A DNA stretch of 12,900 bases from Stramonita haemastoma (lineage: Eukaryota; Mollusca; Gastropoda; Neogastropoda; Muricidae), in contig CM060320.1 of assembly GCA_030674155.1 (NCBI GenBank), forward strand, positions 8,562,598 to 8,575,497, given 5' to 3'. Below the pieces are notes generated by a model. That model worked only from the letters and a program-made list of their open reading frames with translations, did no database searches and had not been told where the DNA came from. A program made the translations under genes and the position numbers. This document shows, piece by piece, positions 1-7,499 of the stretch (position 1 is the stretch's first letter; the number at the start of each line of letters is the position of its first letter).

Positions 1-36
1 CAATATGAATGTTACATCACTCTAAGCTCTTCAAGA

Positions 37-388
37 GGGGATGGATAGCCTAGTGGTCAGAACATTGCGATGGCAATTTGACGACCCGGTTCGAATCTGG
101 TCGAGGAGATTTTTCTCCTGGAGTCAACATCAGTGCTGACTCCACTCTCCCCATAAGTCCTTCGGATGAGACTATAAACTGAGGCCCCGTGTGCGAACGC
201 ACGCAGAACATCTTGAGCACACGTTAAATCCTGTTCCGCTTTTCGTAAGAGAAGGCCATCGTGTGCCGGTGGGAACAGATGACATTTACAATACTGCATA
301 CACACAGGGACTGGATGTAAAAAAGCACATAAGTGCTTATCCCATTATCCTCGATATAAAAGAATAAATAAATAAAATAAAAAATCAA
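37..388 (+). mobile_element. SINE family A, copy A1, full length with tRNA-like head
   Basis: This is a non-autonomous retroposon of about 350 bp. It has a tRNA-related head (about 37-105) with a perfect pol III box A and a good box B. The body (about 120-330) runs from a CAGTGCTGACTCCACTC-type block through TTCGGATGAGACTATAAAC to a hairpin-forming GTGCGAACGCAC core (191-202). The 3' end is an A-rich tail built on AAATAAATAAAATAAAA (about 360-388). It encodes nothing and would depend on a LINE reverse transcriptase supplied elsewhere. Five more copies in this window (A2 and A4-A6, and in part the F element) align to the same body, all on the opposite strand, so the repeat call rests on internal evidence. 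No convincing target-site duplication was seen. Confidence 0.85.
46..97 (+). promoter_or_regulatory. Internal pol III promoter of A1 (box A and box B)
   Basis: Box A TAGCCTAGTGG (46-56) fits the tRNA box A consensus TRGYNNARNNG. Box B GGTTCGAATC (88-97) fits GGTTCRANNC. The 31-nt gap between them is normal for a tRNA gene. This copy is therefore the family A member most likely to be still transcribable. Confidence 0.75.
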
Positions 389-647
389 ACAGGGCTTTAG
401 GCCAGTCATTGATACATAGGGTTATGATTTTCAAAGTTTACGTCATGTACAAAAATCAGCCGACATACCAAAACTCGACATGAAAACCAAATCAGTACCA
501 TAAATTTGTCTTTAAGATCGTTAGGCAAGACAGCTCCCAGAGGAAAAAGTCTTGGCCATGCGTTAATCACTGAGCAGAAGAAACATACCCTAAATAGAAT
601 AACAGAAGACCGCGTAAGGTATCTAGATGCTGCAAGGCTGTTCATTA
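389..647. other. Unannotated stretch between A1 and the TAGC array
   Basis: No repeat shared with the rest of the window and no clear motif was found. A minus-strand open frame of 83 codons (406-657) is not covered by any repeat identified here, but I recognise no family in its translation. The length is within chance expectation, so it is not called a gene. Confidence 0.4.
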
Positions 648-682
648 TAGCTAGCAAGCTAGCTAGCTAGCTAGCTAGCTAG
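648..682. repeat. (TAGC)n microsatellite
   Basis: This is a tetranucleotide repeat of TAGC units with one AAGC break. TAGC/GCTA is self-complementary, so the array can fold back on itself. It abuts the GACA array directly. Confidence 0.9.
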
Positions 683-786
<104 letters not shown>

Positions 787-796
787 GGTCGACCAT

Positions 797-988
797 ATGT
801 GCACAAAATGTTCTAGGAGCCCTCAGTTTACAGTCTCATCCAAAAGACTGTGTGGGGAGTGGAGTCAGTACTGACGTTAACTCCAGAGCAAAACCTCCTG
901 TAAGGGACATCTGGCTGCAGCTGAAACCCAGGCTCGATCCCAGGCCATCAAATCACGAGCTCAAAGTTCTAACCACGAAGCTATCCAT
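797..988 (-). mobile_element. SINE family A, copy A2, 3'-truncated and diverged
   Basis: Read on the minus strand, this is the family A tRNA-like head (right end, CTATCC = reversed GGATAG) followed by the body down to the GTGCACAAAATGTTCT segment at the left. The tail half is missing, and the GACA array lies at the break. The head and body are separated by extra sequence near 900-930 not present in A1, A4 or A5. The box B equivalent is decayed. This is an old, inactive copy. Confidence 0.72.
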
Positions 989-1463
989 TTTCTTTGGGCA
1001 TACGATTTGGGGTAAAAAAACAACACAAACACCAAAAAATAACCATCAATTGATCAGGACATTATTGCCCATTTTATAATTATGTAGCTTTTAAAAAGTC
1101 GTCAAAAGGCCCTTCCATTTTTCGATGATCAGGAAGATGACAGGTCTGGCAACGGTAGTTCAGTACACACATCCGATGCCATCTGTTCTCACGTCTTGCT
1201 TTTGAAGCTGTGACATGACACCTTGTGGCTAGGCTAGCTGGTTGGAAAGCGGGAACAGACAGGCAGACAAGCCACAGTTCGATATTTCAGAAACTGTTCC
1301 TTTGATGGAGTGGTGTGTTCAGAAGGATGGGGAGTGGTTGTGGTTTTACCGCTAGCCTGAGCGTACGAAACATGGACGATAATGACAGGCAGAGTGAATG
1401 AGTGCTTTGTCCTTTTTAGAGCTTTGTCATTTTCTAGGTGTTGTTTTTTTTCTGGTGTGTGTC
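989..1463. other. Unannotated stretch with no recognised feature
   Basis: This is mixed-composition DNA between A2 and the GT block. I see no repeat shared with the window, no tRNA-like box pair and no credible ORF. Confidence 0.4.
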
Positions 1464-1690
1464 TGTGTTGTGTTGTGTTGTGTTGTGTTGTGTTGTGTTG
1501 TGTTGTGTGTGTGTGTATGTGTGTGTGCGTGTGTGTGTTCTGTGTGTGTGTGTGTTCTGTGTGTGTGTGTGTGTGCGTGTACGTGTACACGCGCACGTGC
1601 CCACATGTATAGGCATGCTTACGTGCAGTTGTACTCATTTTTTAAAAGAAGGATGTGCAGTGTGTGTGTGTGTGTGCGCGCGCGCGTGCC
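1464..1690. repeat. Compound (TGTTG)n, (GT)n and (CG/TG) low-complexity block
   Basis: TGTTG pentamers (about 1464-1506) pass into (GT)n with TCT and CGT breaks (about 1507-1600). After a short non-repetitive gap a second (GT)n and (GC)n run follows (about 1658-1688). Open frames on both strands here are cysteine/valine or threonine/histidine strings and are artefacts. The alternating purine-pyrimidine sections can adopt Z-DNA. Confidence 0.9.
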
Positions 1691-1699
1691 CGCTAGCAC

Positions 1700-2115
1700 G
1701 CATTTATTTTATACCACTTTATGTCGCAGCAGATTTCTCTGCGTGAAATTCGGGCTGCTCTCCCCGGGGAGGGCGCCACAAGAGCAGCGCCTACCCATTT
1801 TTCCCCCTCAGGGATGGTGTCTAAACACGACACCTGTGTGCATGCTGAGTTTTTTTTTTTTTAAATTTTGTCATCCGCTCCTACTGGCACACGATGGCCT
1901 GCTCTTCCGAAGGACGGAACGGGGTTTTAACGTGTGCGCAAGATGTTCTGCGTGCGTTCGCACACGGGGCCTCGGTTTATAGTCTCATCCGAATGACTTT
2001 GACATTCAGTTCGATTTTTTCGTCAAACTGGAAAGAAAGGGCGAGGCTGGGTACAAACCCAGAAACTCACGGTTTACTTGTTGGCAGGCGAACGTCTTGA
2101 CCATCCTGCCACCTT
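1700..2115 (-). mobile_element. SINE family F: same body as family A, different head and tail
   Basis: On the minus strand the element reads as follows. A tRNA-like head (2115 to about 2035) begins GGTGGCAGGATGGTCAAGACG and has a weak box B GGGTTTGTACCC. A body (about 2000-1825) is shared with family A and is identical to copy A5 over 49 bp (1930-1978). A tail domain (about 1805-1700) contains a CTCCCCGGGGAG hairpin and CCCGAATTTCACGCAGAG. The tail domain recurs alone at 8866-8965. From memory, the combination of this GGATGAGAC-type body with this tail domain is common in gastropod DNA. The exact left end is uncertain. Confidence 0.7.
1760..1771. repeat. 12-bp perfect palindrome in the family F tail
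   Basis: CTCCCCGGGGAG is its own reverse complement. The related tail at 8866-8965 keeps a shortened form (CTCTC...GAAGAG), which suggests a tail hairpin in the family F RNA. Confidence 0.65.
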
Positions 2116-2274
2116 CCTACATCTATGCATGCGTGTAACTCTGTGTGTGTGTAACTTCAGACTCGCCCCAAAAGAAGTCTATCTACGCATCAGGAGTGCT
2201 GGGAGGTTGTTCAACTTCTAAATGCGGAAGGATTAGGGATTCCTGATCAGCATCAGCGAGGTACTGAAACGCAG
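2116..2274. other. Short unannotated stretch
   Basis: Nothing recognised apart from a brief GT run near 2141-2152. Confidence 0.35.
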
Positions 2275-2328
2275 TCATACAGGCAAACTTCTCATTCAGG
2301 GTGTAATTTCAATCTCATGGTGGTTCCA
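2275..2328. repeat. Repeat fragment related to the right edge of the window (12849-12900)
   Basis: The segment with CATACAGGCAAACTTCTCATTC and GTAATTTCAATCTCAT aligns, with a few substitutions and small gaps, to CACACACGCAAATTCTCATTC...GCAATTTCCATCTTA at the right edge. This is probably the 3' part of a dispersed element of the family E type. The GTGGTTCCA at 2320-2328 has a perfect reverse complement at 2386-2394. Confidence 0.5.
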
Positions 2329-2404
2329 AGGTGGGATAAGTGAGTCGGAGTGCACTTTCTTGGGTGACCCCCATGTGTTAAGCTGTGGAACCACAACAAA
2401 CGAC

Positions 2405-2700
2405 AAGCTTTTTTTTATAACAACAACAAGCTAATGAATAGATAAACAAGTAATAAACAAATAACTAAAATTTCAAAAAATAAATAAAAGAAAGCTATAC
2501 CACCCAGGAAGGGGCAGATTTTCGCTGCCCTCACAACAAAGAAGACACAACACAATACACAATGCAACACAATACACAACACAAACACAATACACAACAC
2601 CCCATCATTAGCGCCACTGGCCCCAGGGGGATGTTTCGAACAGGGCCACACTCTGTGACACATACACCGCTATCTTCACAACTGGGGGCCTGGCTTCAGT
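2405..2700. repeat. Repeat D, copy D1
   Basis: This is an A-rich left part (about 2405-2490) followed by a core (2491-2700). The core opens with AAAGCTATACCAC, continues through GGGGCAGATTTTCGCTGCCCT, contains a short run of ACAAC/ATACAC units, and closes with the GCCACTGGCCCCAGG and CACATACACCGCTATCTTCACA blocks. All these blocks recur in the same order and orientation in D2 (3468-4030). The family and true orientation are unknown, and no ORF convinces. Confidence 0.72.
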
Positions 2701-2751
2701 TCTCTTTTTTTCCCTTTTTTATTGGGGGGTCCTCTCCTTTCCTTCCATGTG

Positions 2752-3022
2752 TGAGCTTGTTTGTTTATTCTTTTATTTGGAGGATAATGGAATAAGCACT
2801 GGTGCTGTGTAAAGTTTGTCATCTGTTCCCACTGGCACACAATGGCCTACTCTTTCAAAAAGTAGAACAGGATTTAACATGGTGCGTTTGAACATGGGGC
2901 CTCGCAAAGGACTTTTGGGAAGAGTGGAGTCAGCACTGATGTTCACTCCAGGAGAAAAATCCCTTGAACAGGAATCGAACTCAGATTGCTAGCACAATGT
3001 TCTAACCACTAGGCTATCCCGT
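2752..3022 (-). mobile_element. SINE family A, copy A4
   Basis: On the minus strand this is a nearly complete copy. The head at the right end has reversed box A (AACCACTAGGCTA, about 3004-3016) and box B (ATCGAACTC, about 2974-2982). The CAGTGCTGACTCCACTC block is at about 2930. The 3' end passes GGATAATGGAATAAGCACT (2781-2799) into an AT-rich tail. A segment between the GTGCT and TTTGTCATCTG parts, present in A1 and A5, is deleted. It sits between D1 and repeat C. Confidence 0.82.
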
Positions 3023-3137
3023 GTTTGTGTGATAATATTTAATCATGATAACAAAACTGATAATAGCAACAGTAACTACTTATTCCGGTTGTTGTTGTTT
3101 TTACAGATCATTTGCGTATCCTCTTCTTATTGGAACA

Positions 3138-3463
3138 CTCAGACAGCAACTATTGTTGTCTGTTATATGAGTGAAAATGCATTGAGCTGCCATCAAGCAC
3201 CTGACAAGTCAGGCCCAGCACATCCGACTTCAGCATGGGAAAGAAATGTTACTTTTTAAATAATTTTTATCTCAGGAAAACAATGAAGGAAAATGGACCA
3301 AGAAGGCAGGAAATAGACAGGCAGCAGGTGACAGGAAGGAAAAAAAACAGAAACAAAGAGAGTGATAAAAAGAGGGAGTTTCTAGCGCAGATATTCCAGA
3401 AAGTGGGGATGCTATCTATACTGTCACCCCTCCCCCCCCCCCTCCTAGCATCCCCATGGGGGA
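3138..3463 (+). repeat. Repeat C, copy C1 (unclassified dispersed element)
   Basis: This stretch of about 325 bp matches the reverse complement of 10243-10552 along its whole length, with substitutions and small indels. The best conserved part is at 3160-3250: TGTTATATGAGTGAAAATGC, then the inverted repeat CCTGACAAGTCAGG (3200-3213), then CATGGG. It ends in a C-rich run and a CCCCATGGGG motif. It is purine-rich on this strand. Both copies have parallel stretches of translation (CYMSENA.SCH..PDKSGP), but C1 has a one-base shift relative to C2, so coding is not supported. I do not recognise the family. Confidence 0.72.
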
Positions 3464-3467
3464 AACT

Positions 3468-4030
3468 CAAATAGAGGAATAAACAGATAAATGTACAAAC
3501 AAATACATGAATGAATCAATAGATAGAGAAACAAATAAATCCACGAATACAAAAAAAAATAACAAATACATACATACAGAAATTAATATAAAAATGATAA
3601 TTACATAAACAATTATTTCAATACAGAAAAGAATAAAGAAAACTGAACAAAGATACAAATAACATCTATGAACAAATGAACGAATCAAAGCTACACCATA
3701 CAAGAAGGAGCAGATTTTTCCTGCCCTTATAACAAAGAATACACACGACAACACAACACGTCACAACACACCACACCACACTGCAACGCAAACACACCAC
3801 ACCGCAGCAAAATGCAACTCAAAAAAGCACAACACACCACAACGCAACACATCACAACGCAACACAACACAATGCAACACAACGCAACGCAACACAACAC
3901 AACGCAAACACAACACAACACAACAAACAACACCGCATCATTAAAGTCACTGCCCCCAGGATAGATGCTTCTAACAGGGCCACAGTCTGACACATACACC
4001 GCTACCTTCACAGCAGGGGGCTCGGCTTTA
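3468..4030. repeat. Repeat D, copy D2, with expanded internal ACAAC tract
   Basis: The A-rich left arm (3468-3686) is rich in AAATAAA and ACATACA. The core (3687-4030) has the same blocks as D1: AAAGCTACACCAT, AGCAGATTTTTCCTGCCCTTATAACAAAGAA, TCACTGCCCCCAGGAT, then ACACATACACCGCTACCTTCACA. Between them the D1 run of ACAAC/ATACAC units is replaced by about 190 bp of ACAAC, GCAAC and ACACC units (about 3735-3930). D2 is therefore about 130 bp longer than D1 in the core, nearly all of it in the simple repeat. Confidence 0.72.
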
Positions 4031-4079
4031 TATAGTTTTTTCTTCTTCTTTTCTTGTCAGTTTGGTTTTCTGTCGTCAT

Positions 4080-4080
<1 letters not shown>

Positions 4081-4128
<48 letters not shown>

Positions 4129-4226
4129 TGTGTGTGTGTGTGTGTGTGTGGGGACTCACCAGCATGTACTTTTGCATGTGTGTGTGCGTGTGTGTATGTG
4201 TGCGTGCGCATGTGTGTGTGTGTGTG

Positions 4227-4271
<45 letters not shown>

Positions 4272-4284
4272 CGCGCGCGCGCGC
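4081..4284. repeat. (TGCG)n, (TG)n and (CG)n block, Z-DNA-prone
   Basis: TGCG tetramers (4081-4130) are followed by (TG)n, a short unique gap (about 4151-4175), then a long TG run with rare breaks and a terminal (GC)n (about 4269-4284). Almost the whole block is alternating purine-pyrimidine, and its ends are CG-rich. Open frames here encode only cysteine/valine repeats and are not genes. Confidence 0.92.
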
Positions 4285-4645
4285 CCACGTGTGCTTGTGC
4301 ACTTTTGTTGTCGGGTTTTGTTTTAGCATTCTTTCAGAAGATGTACTTTAAACTGGAAAGATCATGAGACCTATAAACGAGCCCCGTCATTACAGTTCCT
4401 GCTCTATTAACCAATTATTATTGTCCGTTTGAAAGTGCTCTCCACCCTCTAAGAGGCAATCAGAATGGCGACATTATTATACTCTATGAGGGTACAGTAT
4501 TTCCTGAATGGTAAATGTCTGTTATCGTATCCTGTCCCAGTTTCCTATCAGACGTTGAAAAAGTTAAAAAGGAAAGAAAAAAGAATGAAGCAGGAGGACT
4601 AAGATGACCCCACCCCCTCCCGCTAAAAGATGTTGACATTGATAA
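4285..4645. other. Unannotated stretch between microsatellites
   Basis: Mixed sequence with no shared repeat, tRNA-like boxes or credible ORF seen. Confidence 0.4.
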
Positions 4646-4893
4646 GTGAAAGCAGAAGAAGAAAAAGAAGAAGAAGAAGAAGAAGAAGAAGAAGAAGAAG
4701 AGGGGGAGGAGATGAAAAAGAACAAGAAAAGCAAGAAGAAGAAGAAAAAAGAACAAGACGTCAATAAGGCAGAAGAAGAATTGCAAGGAATTGAGAAGAA
4801 GAAGAAGAAGAACAAGAAGAAGAAGAAGAAGAGAAAAAGAAAGAAAGAAAAACAAAAGAAAAGAAACCAAAAAGAGAAAACCAAGACAAGCAA
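4646..4893. repeat. Polypurine (GAA)n-rich tract
   Basis: About 250 bp are nearly all purine on the plus strand. Pure GAA/AAG runs lie at about 4665-4700, 4735-4750 and 4795-4832, and scattered C or T bases mark decay. It gives false lysine/glutamate frames on plus and serine/leucine/phenylalanine frames on minus. Long GAA tracts can form triplex DNA and slow replication. A GAA-type SINE tail is one possible origin, but no SINE body adjoins it. Confidence 0.88.
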
Positions 4894-4976
4894 GACAGAA
4901 AACAATTATTTGCTTGGTGGTTACACAATCTGCTAGCATTTCTAATTTTCAACCTCAGACCTCGTTCAGTGGTGGC

Positions 4977-5005
4977 GGGGGGTAGGGGTGGGGTGGGGTG
5001 GGGGG
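4977..5005 (+). other. G-quadruplex motif
   Basis: Five runs of four or more G are separated by loops of one or two bases (TA, T, T, T). Loops this short predict a very stable parallel quadruplex. It lies about 85 bp downstream of the polypurine tract, on the same strand. Confidence 0.85.
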
Positions 5006-5151
5006 AACGAAGACAAAAGCAGCCAGCAAACCCAGAAACAAACAAGAGGAAAGAGAGTGTCAACCTGCCACCCCTGGTTCAGCCTGTTTGAAGCCACATG
5101 AAACCCCTAAGGCACAACACAGCCACCCATCCCTTCATCCAAACTTTGGCA

Positions 5152-5175
5152 CCCCCCCCCCCCCCCAAAAAAAAA
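5152..5175. repeat. Homopolymer C15 followed by A9
   Basis: A run of 15 C passes directly into 9 A. The length is error-prone for any sequencing method. Confidence 0.9.
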
Positions 5176-5480
5176 GAATCTCAAGAAATCGCCAGAGGGG
5201 CGCATGTGCGTGCGGTCTCAGCGCTGTTAGTTTGGCCCACAACTTTGACAATGCTATCAAACGCCACAAGAAAGAACAAGGTTACAGCTCCGTTTCGCAA
5301 TATGATGATGATGATGTGTGTGTGTGTGTGTGGAGGAGTGCGGGGGTCGGGTCATACCATTTTTTGTTCATAGATAGTCTGGTCGATTAAAAGATTTAAA
5401 GAAAAAAAGATTCATCATTCGATAAAACCCAGGAACTGTTTCTGGCTGGTTGGACGCGTTTTATGTGAACACAAGAGTTA
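5176..5480. other. Mostly unique stretch with a small (ATG)n(TG)n microsatellite
   Basis: Only a short ATG/TG repeat (5301-5332) stands out. Open frames across it are short and contain the simple repeat. Confidence 0.45.
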
Positions 5481-5786
5481 TCCGATCTTCCTCCTCTGCC
5501 TCCCAGCTTTTCTACCCTTTTCCCCTCCCTCCCTCTCTCTCTCTCTCCACTACCCTTGTTTCCTTCTCCCGCCGGAAGCGACGTTAGCTAGCCCAGTAGC
5601 TCCGCAGTGAAGGCCGGGCTGGGTGATAATTGGGTAGGCGGAGCTTTAGGGGGGTTTCCCCTGGCTTGCATTGACACAGCTTGTTGAGAGTGGTTCCCCC
5701 GTTTGGCGGTGGATGATTAATTCATGAAGCGTTGCCGTTTGCTCGGGGAGGGTCCTGACAGGCGGCCACAAAGACACAGCGCGGGG
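5481..5786. promoter_or_regulatory. Pyrimidine tract followed by CpG-richer segment; possible promoter
   Basis: A CT-rich stretch (about 5485-5570, including (CT)n at 5529-5547) leads into a GC-richer segment (5571-5786). By eye CpG is denser there than in its surroundings, and there is a CCGGAAG ETS-type motif at 5572-5578. Such a patch could be an unmethylated promoter of a gene outside the window. I see no exon, start codon in strong context with a long ORF, or TATA box attached to it, so this is a weak suggestion. Confidence 0.25.
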
Positions 5787-5822
5787 TGTCTGTCTGTCTG
5801 TCTGTCTGTCGGTCTGTCTGTT
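5787..5822. repeat. (TGTC)n microsatellite
   Basis: About nine TGTC units with one CGGT break. TGTC is the complement of the GACA unit at 683-786. Confidence 0.9.
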
Positions 5823-5914
5823 CTGTCCCTCCTGAGATGAGCTCTTGTTGGTGGTCCTGTGCCATGTCCGCACGTGTCCTGTCCCTCCTTCCATCCTTCT
5901 ATCTAGATACCTCT

Positions 5915-6112
5915 GAAGACCTTCTGCAGTTCTGTGCTAGAAAGTTTCCTTGTAGGCACCTGTAGTATAGACAAAAATCTGGTATATATGTTGTTTTGGA
6001 AGAACTCATCCGTTTTGTGCTATGAGGTCCCCTTTAGGCACCTGTAGTATAGACAAAAATATGTTATAGATCTATATGTTCACTTGGAAGAACTTCTGCA
6101 TTCTGTGCTATA
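5915..6112. repeat. Degenerate tandem repeat, period 82-88 bp, about 2.3 units
   Basis: TAGGCACCTGTAGTATAGAC followed by AAAAAT occurs at 5953 and again at 6035 (period 82). The GAAGA.CTTCTG...TGTGCTA segment occurs at about 5915, 5999 and 6087 (periods 84 and 88). The third unit is cut short. Nothing elsewhere in the window matches the unit. Confidence 0.85.
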
Positions 6113-6319
6113 CCATTAAACCATGTGTTTATTTCGATTTTTGTTCTGCTATTGGTAGATGTTTAACAAGAACAAAATCACTTGAATCTGCTTTTAAAAC
6201 AGTTGTTTAAGGTTAGACCTCATTTTGGAGCTTATTTGACTGGATTCGCTTCCGGATGTTGGAGGCACCAGTTATAAACAAATCTTGGTTCTGTTGTTTT
6301 GAAAGGAGGATATCTGCAC
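6113..6319. other. Unannotated stretch before B1
   Basis: AT-rich mixed sequence with no recognised element. Confidence 0.4.
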
Positions 6320-6613
6320 AGGGGACAGGATAGCTCAGAGGTCAGAGCACGTGTTTTCCCCAAGGTAAAGGTTAAGCAGCATCGAGCGTGGTTGCCAAGT
6401 GGATGGGTAACCGTTTGCGTCCCTTGGCTTCAGTACAGTCCCCCAGTTCACCCAGCTGTAAATGGGTACCTGCCCTCTTGAGGGACAGGGAAGGTAAAGC
6501 AGAGAGAGAGGAGATGGGCGCTGCCCTTAATATGCTGGCCCCTGGAGAAGTGAGGTCTGACACCTTGCTCCCCTATGATCACATATGTTATGGGATACCC
6601 TTACCTTTTACCT
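6320..6613 (+). mobile_element. SINE family B, copy B1: tRNA-like 5' part joined to 5S rRNA-like segment
   Basis: This retroposon of about 290 bp is present four times in the window. The 5' part (6321-6367) has box A TAGCTCAGAGG (6331-6341). The next 50 bp (6368-6417) align without gaps to the 5S rRNA internal control region: GTTAAGCA, GCGTGGT, TGGATGGGT and ACCG are shared, about 37 of 50 by my eye alignment to a remembered invertebrate 5S. A family-specific body follows (CACCCAGCTGTAAATGGGTACC at about 6450, GAGGAGATGGGCGC at about 6509, TATGCTGGCCCCTGGAG at about 6531). The 3' end is a short CTTAC-type tail. The open frame through it is incidental. Confidence 0.82.
6331..6417 (+). promoter_or_regulatory. 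Candidate hybrid pol III promoter of B1 (tRNA box A plus 5S-type control region)
   Basis: Box A (6331-6341) is a perfect tRNA-type match. No good box B is present. The nearest candidate, GCATCGAGC around 6379-6387, misses the consensus at two positions. The 5S-like block contains the equivalents of 5S box A, intermediate element and box C (GGATGGGTAACCG, 6401-6413). In 5S genes these bind TFIIIA; whether they do here is inference. Confidence 0.5.
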
Positions 6614-6667
6614 ATCTGCATCATGTGTGGGAACATGATAGCTCCCTGAATATTGTAGGTACTAGTA

Positions 6668-6945
6668 ACGACATGAAGCCCGAATTAAGACCGTTCGATT
6701 TCAATCCCATGGGTCATGGAGTCGTGGGTTCAAATCTCAGCTGCGTCTGCGTAAGGAGTTTTCAATCTCCCCGGTCAACTTCAAGTGCAGACCTACCAGT
6801 GCCTTAACTCTCTTTGTGTATATATATCTATAATACAGAAGATTAAAATATGCACGTTAAAGATCCCGTCATTCATGTCAAAGTTGGTGGATTACGGAGA
6901 CATGAACATACCCAGCATACACCCTAAAGCCTACAGAATTTTCAC
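6668..6945 (+). mobile_element. SINE family E with tRNA-like head, diverged
   Basis: The head (about 6668-6745) resembles a Leu/Ser-type tRNA remnant. It has a good box B GGTTCAAATC (6727-6736) and a decayed box A region near 6678-6695 (GCCCGAATTAAGAC). Downstream are CTCCCCGGTCAACTT, CAGACCTACCAGTGCCTTAAC and GCACGTTAAAGATCCCGTC (6852-6870), then a GTGGATTACGG...CATACCCAGCAT block ending about 6945. From memory, this order of blocks is typical of a widespread gastropod SINE, in which a GGCTGCC-type segment normally follows. Here the 3' part is missing. Confidence 0.7.
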
Positions 6946-7182
6946 ACTGTTTGAAGGCGGTAGAGAAATGGAAAGAAGAAGAAAAGTAATAGACAGTTTT
7001 TTGTTCTGTTCTTGTTCCTATGGTAAAACCTAAACAAGCGATTTAGAGAAAGAAATTCAAATGAGAAGGAATGGAGAAAGGGATAGGAGTTTAAAGTAGT
7101 ATACACTGGTGTTTATCAAACTATTTCAACCATTGGAAAGTCGCTTTTTAACTGCAATACTTTTTTCTTTGCTTTTTTTCTG
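6946..7182. other. Unannotated stretch between E and A5
   Basis: A/G-rich then T-rich, no recognised feature. Confidence 0.4.
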
Positions 7183-7499
7183 AAATTTATTTATTTATTT
7201 ATCTATTCTTTTGTATCGAGGATAATGGAATAAGCACTCTTGTGCTTTTTTGCATCCAGTCCCCGTGTGTATGCAGTTTTGTAAATGTCATCTATTCCCA
7301 CCGGCACACGATGGCCTACTCTTACGAAATGCGGAACAGGATTTAAACGTGTGCGCAAGATGTTCTGCGTGCGTTCGCACACGGGGCCTCGGTTTTAAAG
7401 TCTAGAGTCAGCACTGATGTTAACTCCAGGACAACAATCTCCTCGACCCGGAATCGAAACCCCGGTCGTCAAATTGCGAGCGCAATGTTCTGACCACTA
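7183..7499 (-). mobile_element. SINE family A, copy A5
   Basis: On the minus strand this is a long copy, from a head lacking its first few bases (right end, 7499) to a TTTATTTATTT tail (7183-7200). Box B (reversed ATCGAAACC, about 7463-7471) and most of box A are visible, but the outer head sequence GGGATAGCC is lost. About 25 bp are deleted near 7404, between GTTTTAAAGTCT and AGAGTCAGC. The core 7347-7395 is identical to the family F core at 1930-1978. The rest resembles A1 closely. Confidence 0.85.

Noticed and set aside
37..110. Functional tRNA gene
   Set aside because: Boxes A and B are good, but no acceptor stem closes and the sequence is part of a six-copy dispersed repeat.
406..657. 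83-codon minus-strand open frame outside any identified repeat
   Set aside because: No family recognised, no splice or promoter context, and the length is within chance for AT-moderate DNA. It could be an exon only if cDNA or conservation supports it.
1398..1982. 194-codon plus-strand open frame
   Set aside because: It is a translation of (TGTTG)n/(GT)n followed by the antisense of the family F SINE.
4054..4367. Cysteine/valine-rich frames that look like small cysteine-rich peptides
   Set aside because: They are (TGCG)n/(TG)n read in frame. There is no signal peptide or spaced cysteine framework.
4484..4939. 151-codon minus-strand frame rich in leucine, phenylalanine and serine
   Set aside because: It is the antisense of the GAA tract; the apparent membrane segments are composition artefacts.
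6368..6417. Genuine 5S rRNA gene or pseudogene
   Set aside because: Only the internal control region is present, always in the same fusion with a tRNA-like 5' part and the same body, so it is a SINE module.
6388..6807. 139-codon frame across B1 and the start of E
   Set aside because: It spans two unrelated SINEs; other copies of the same elements carry stops and shifts.
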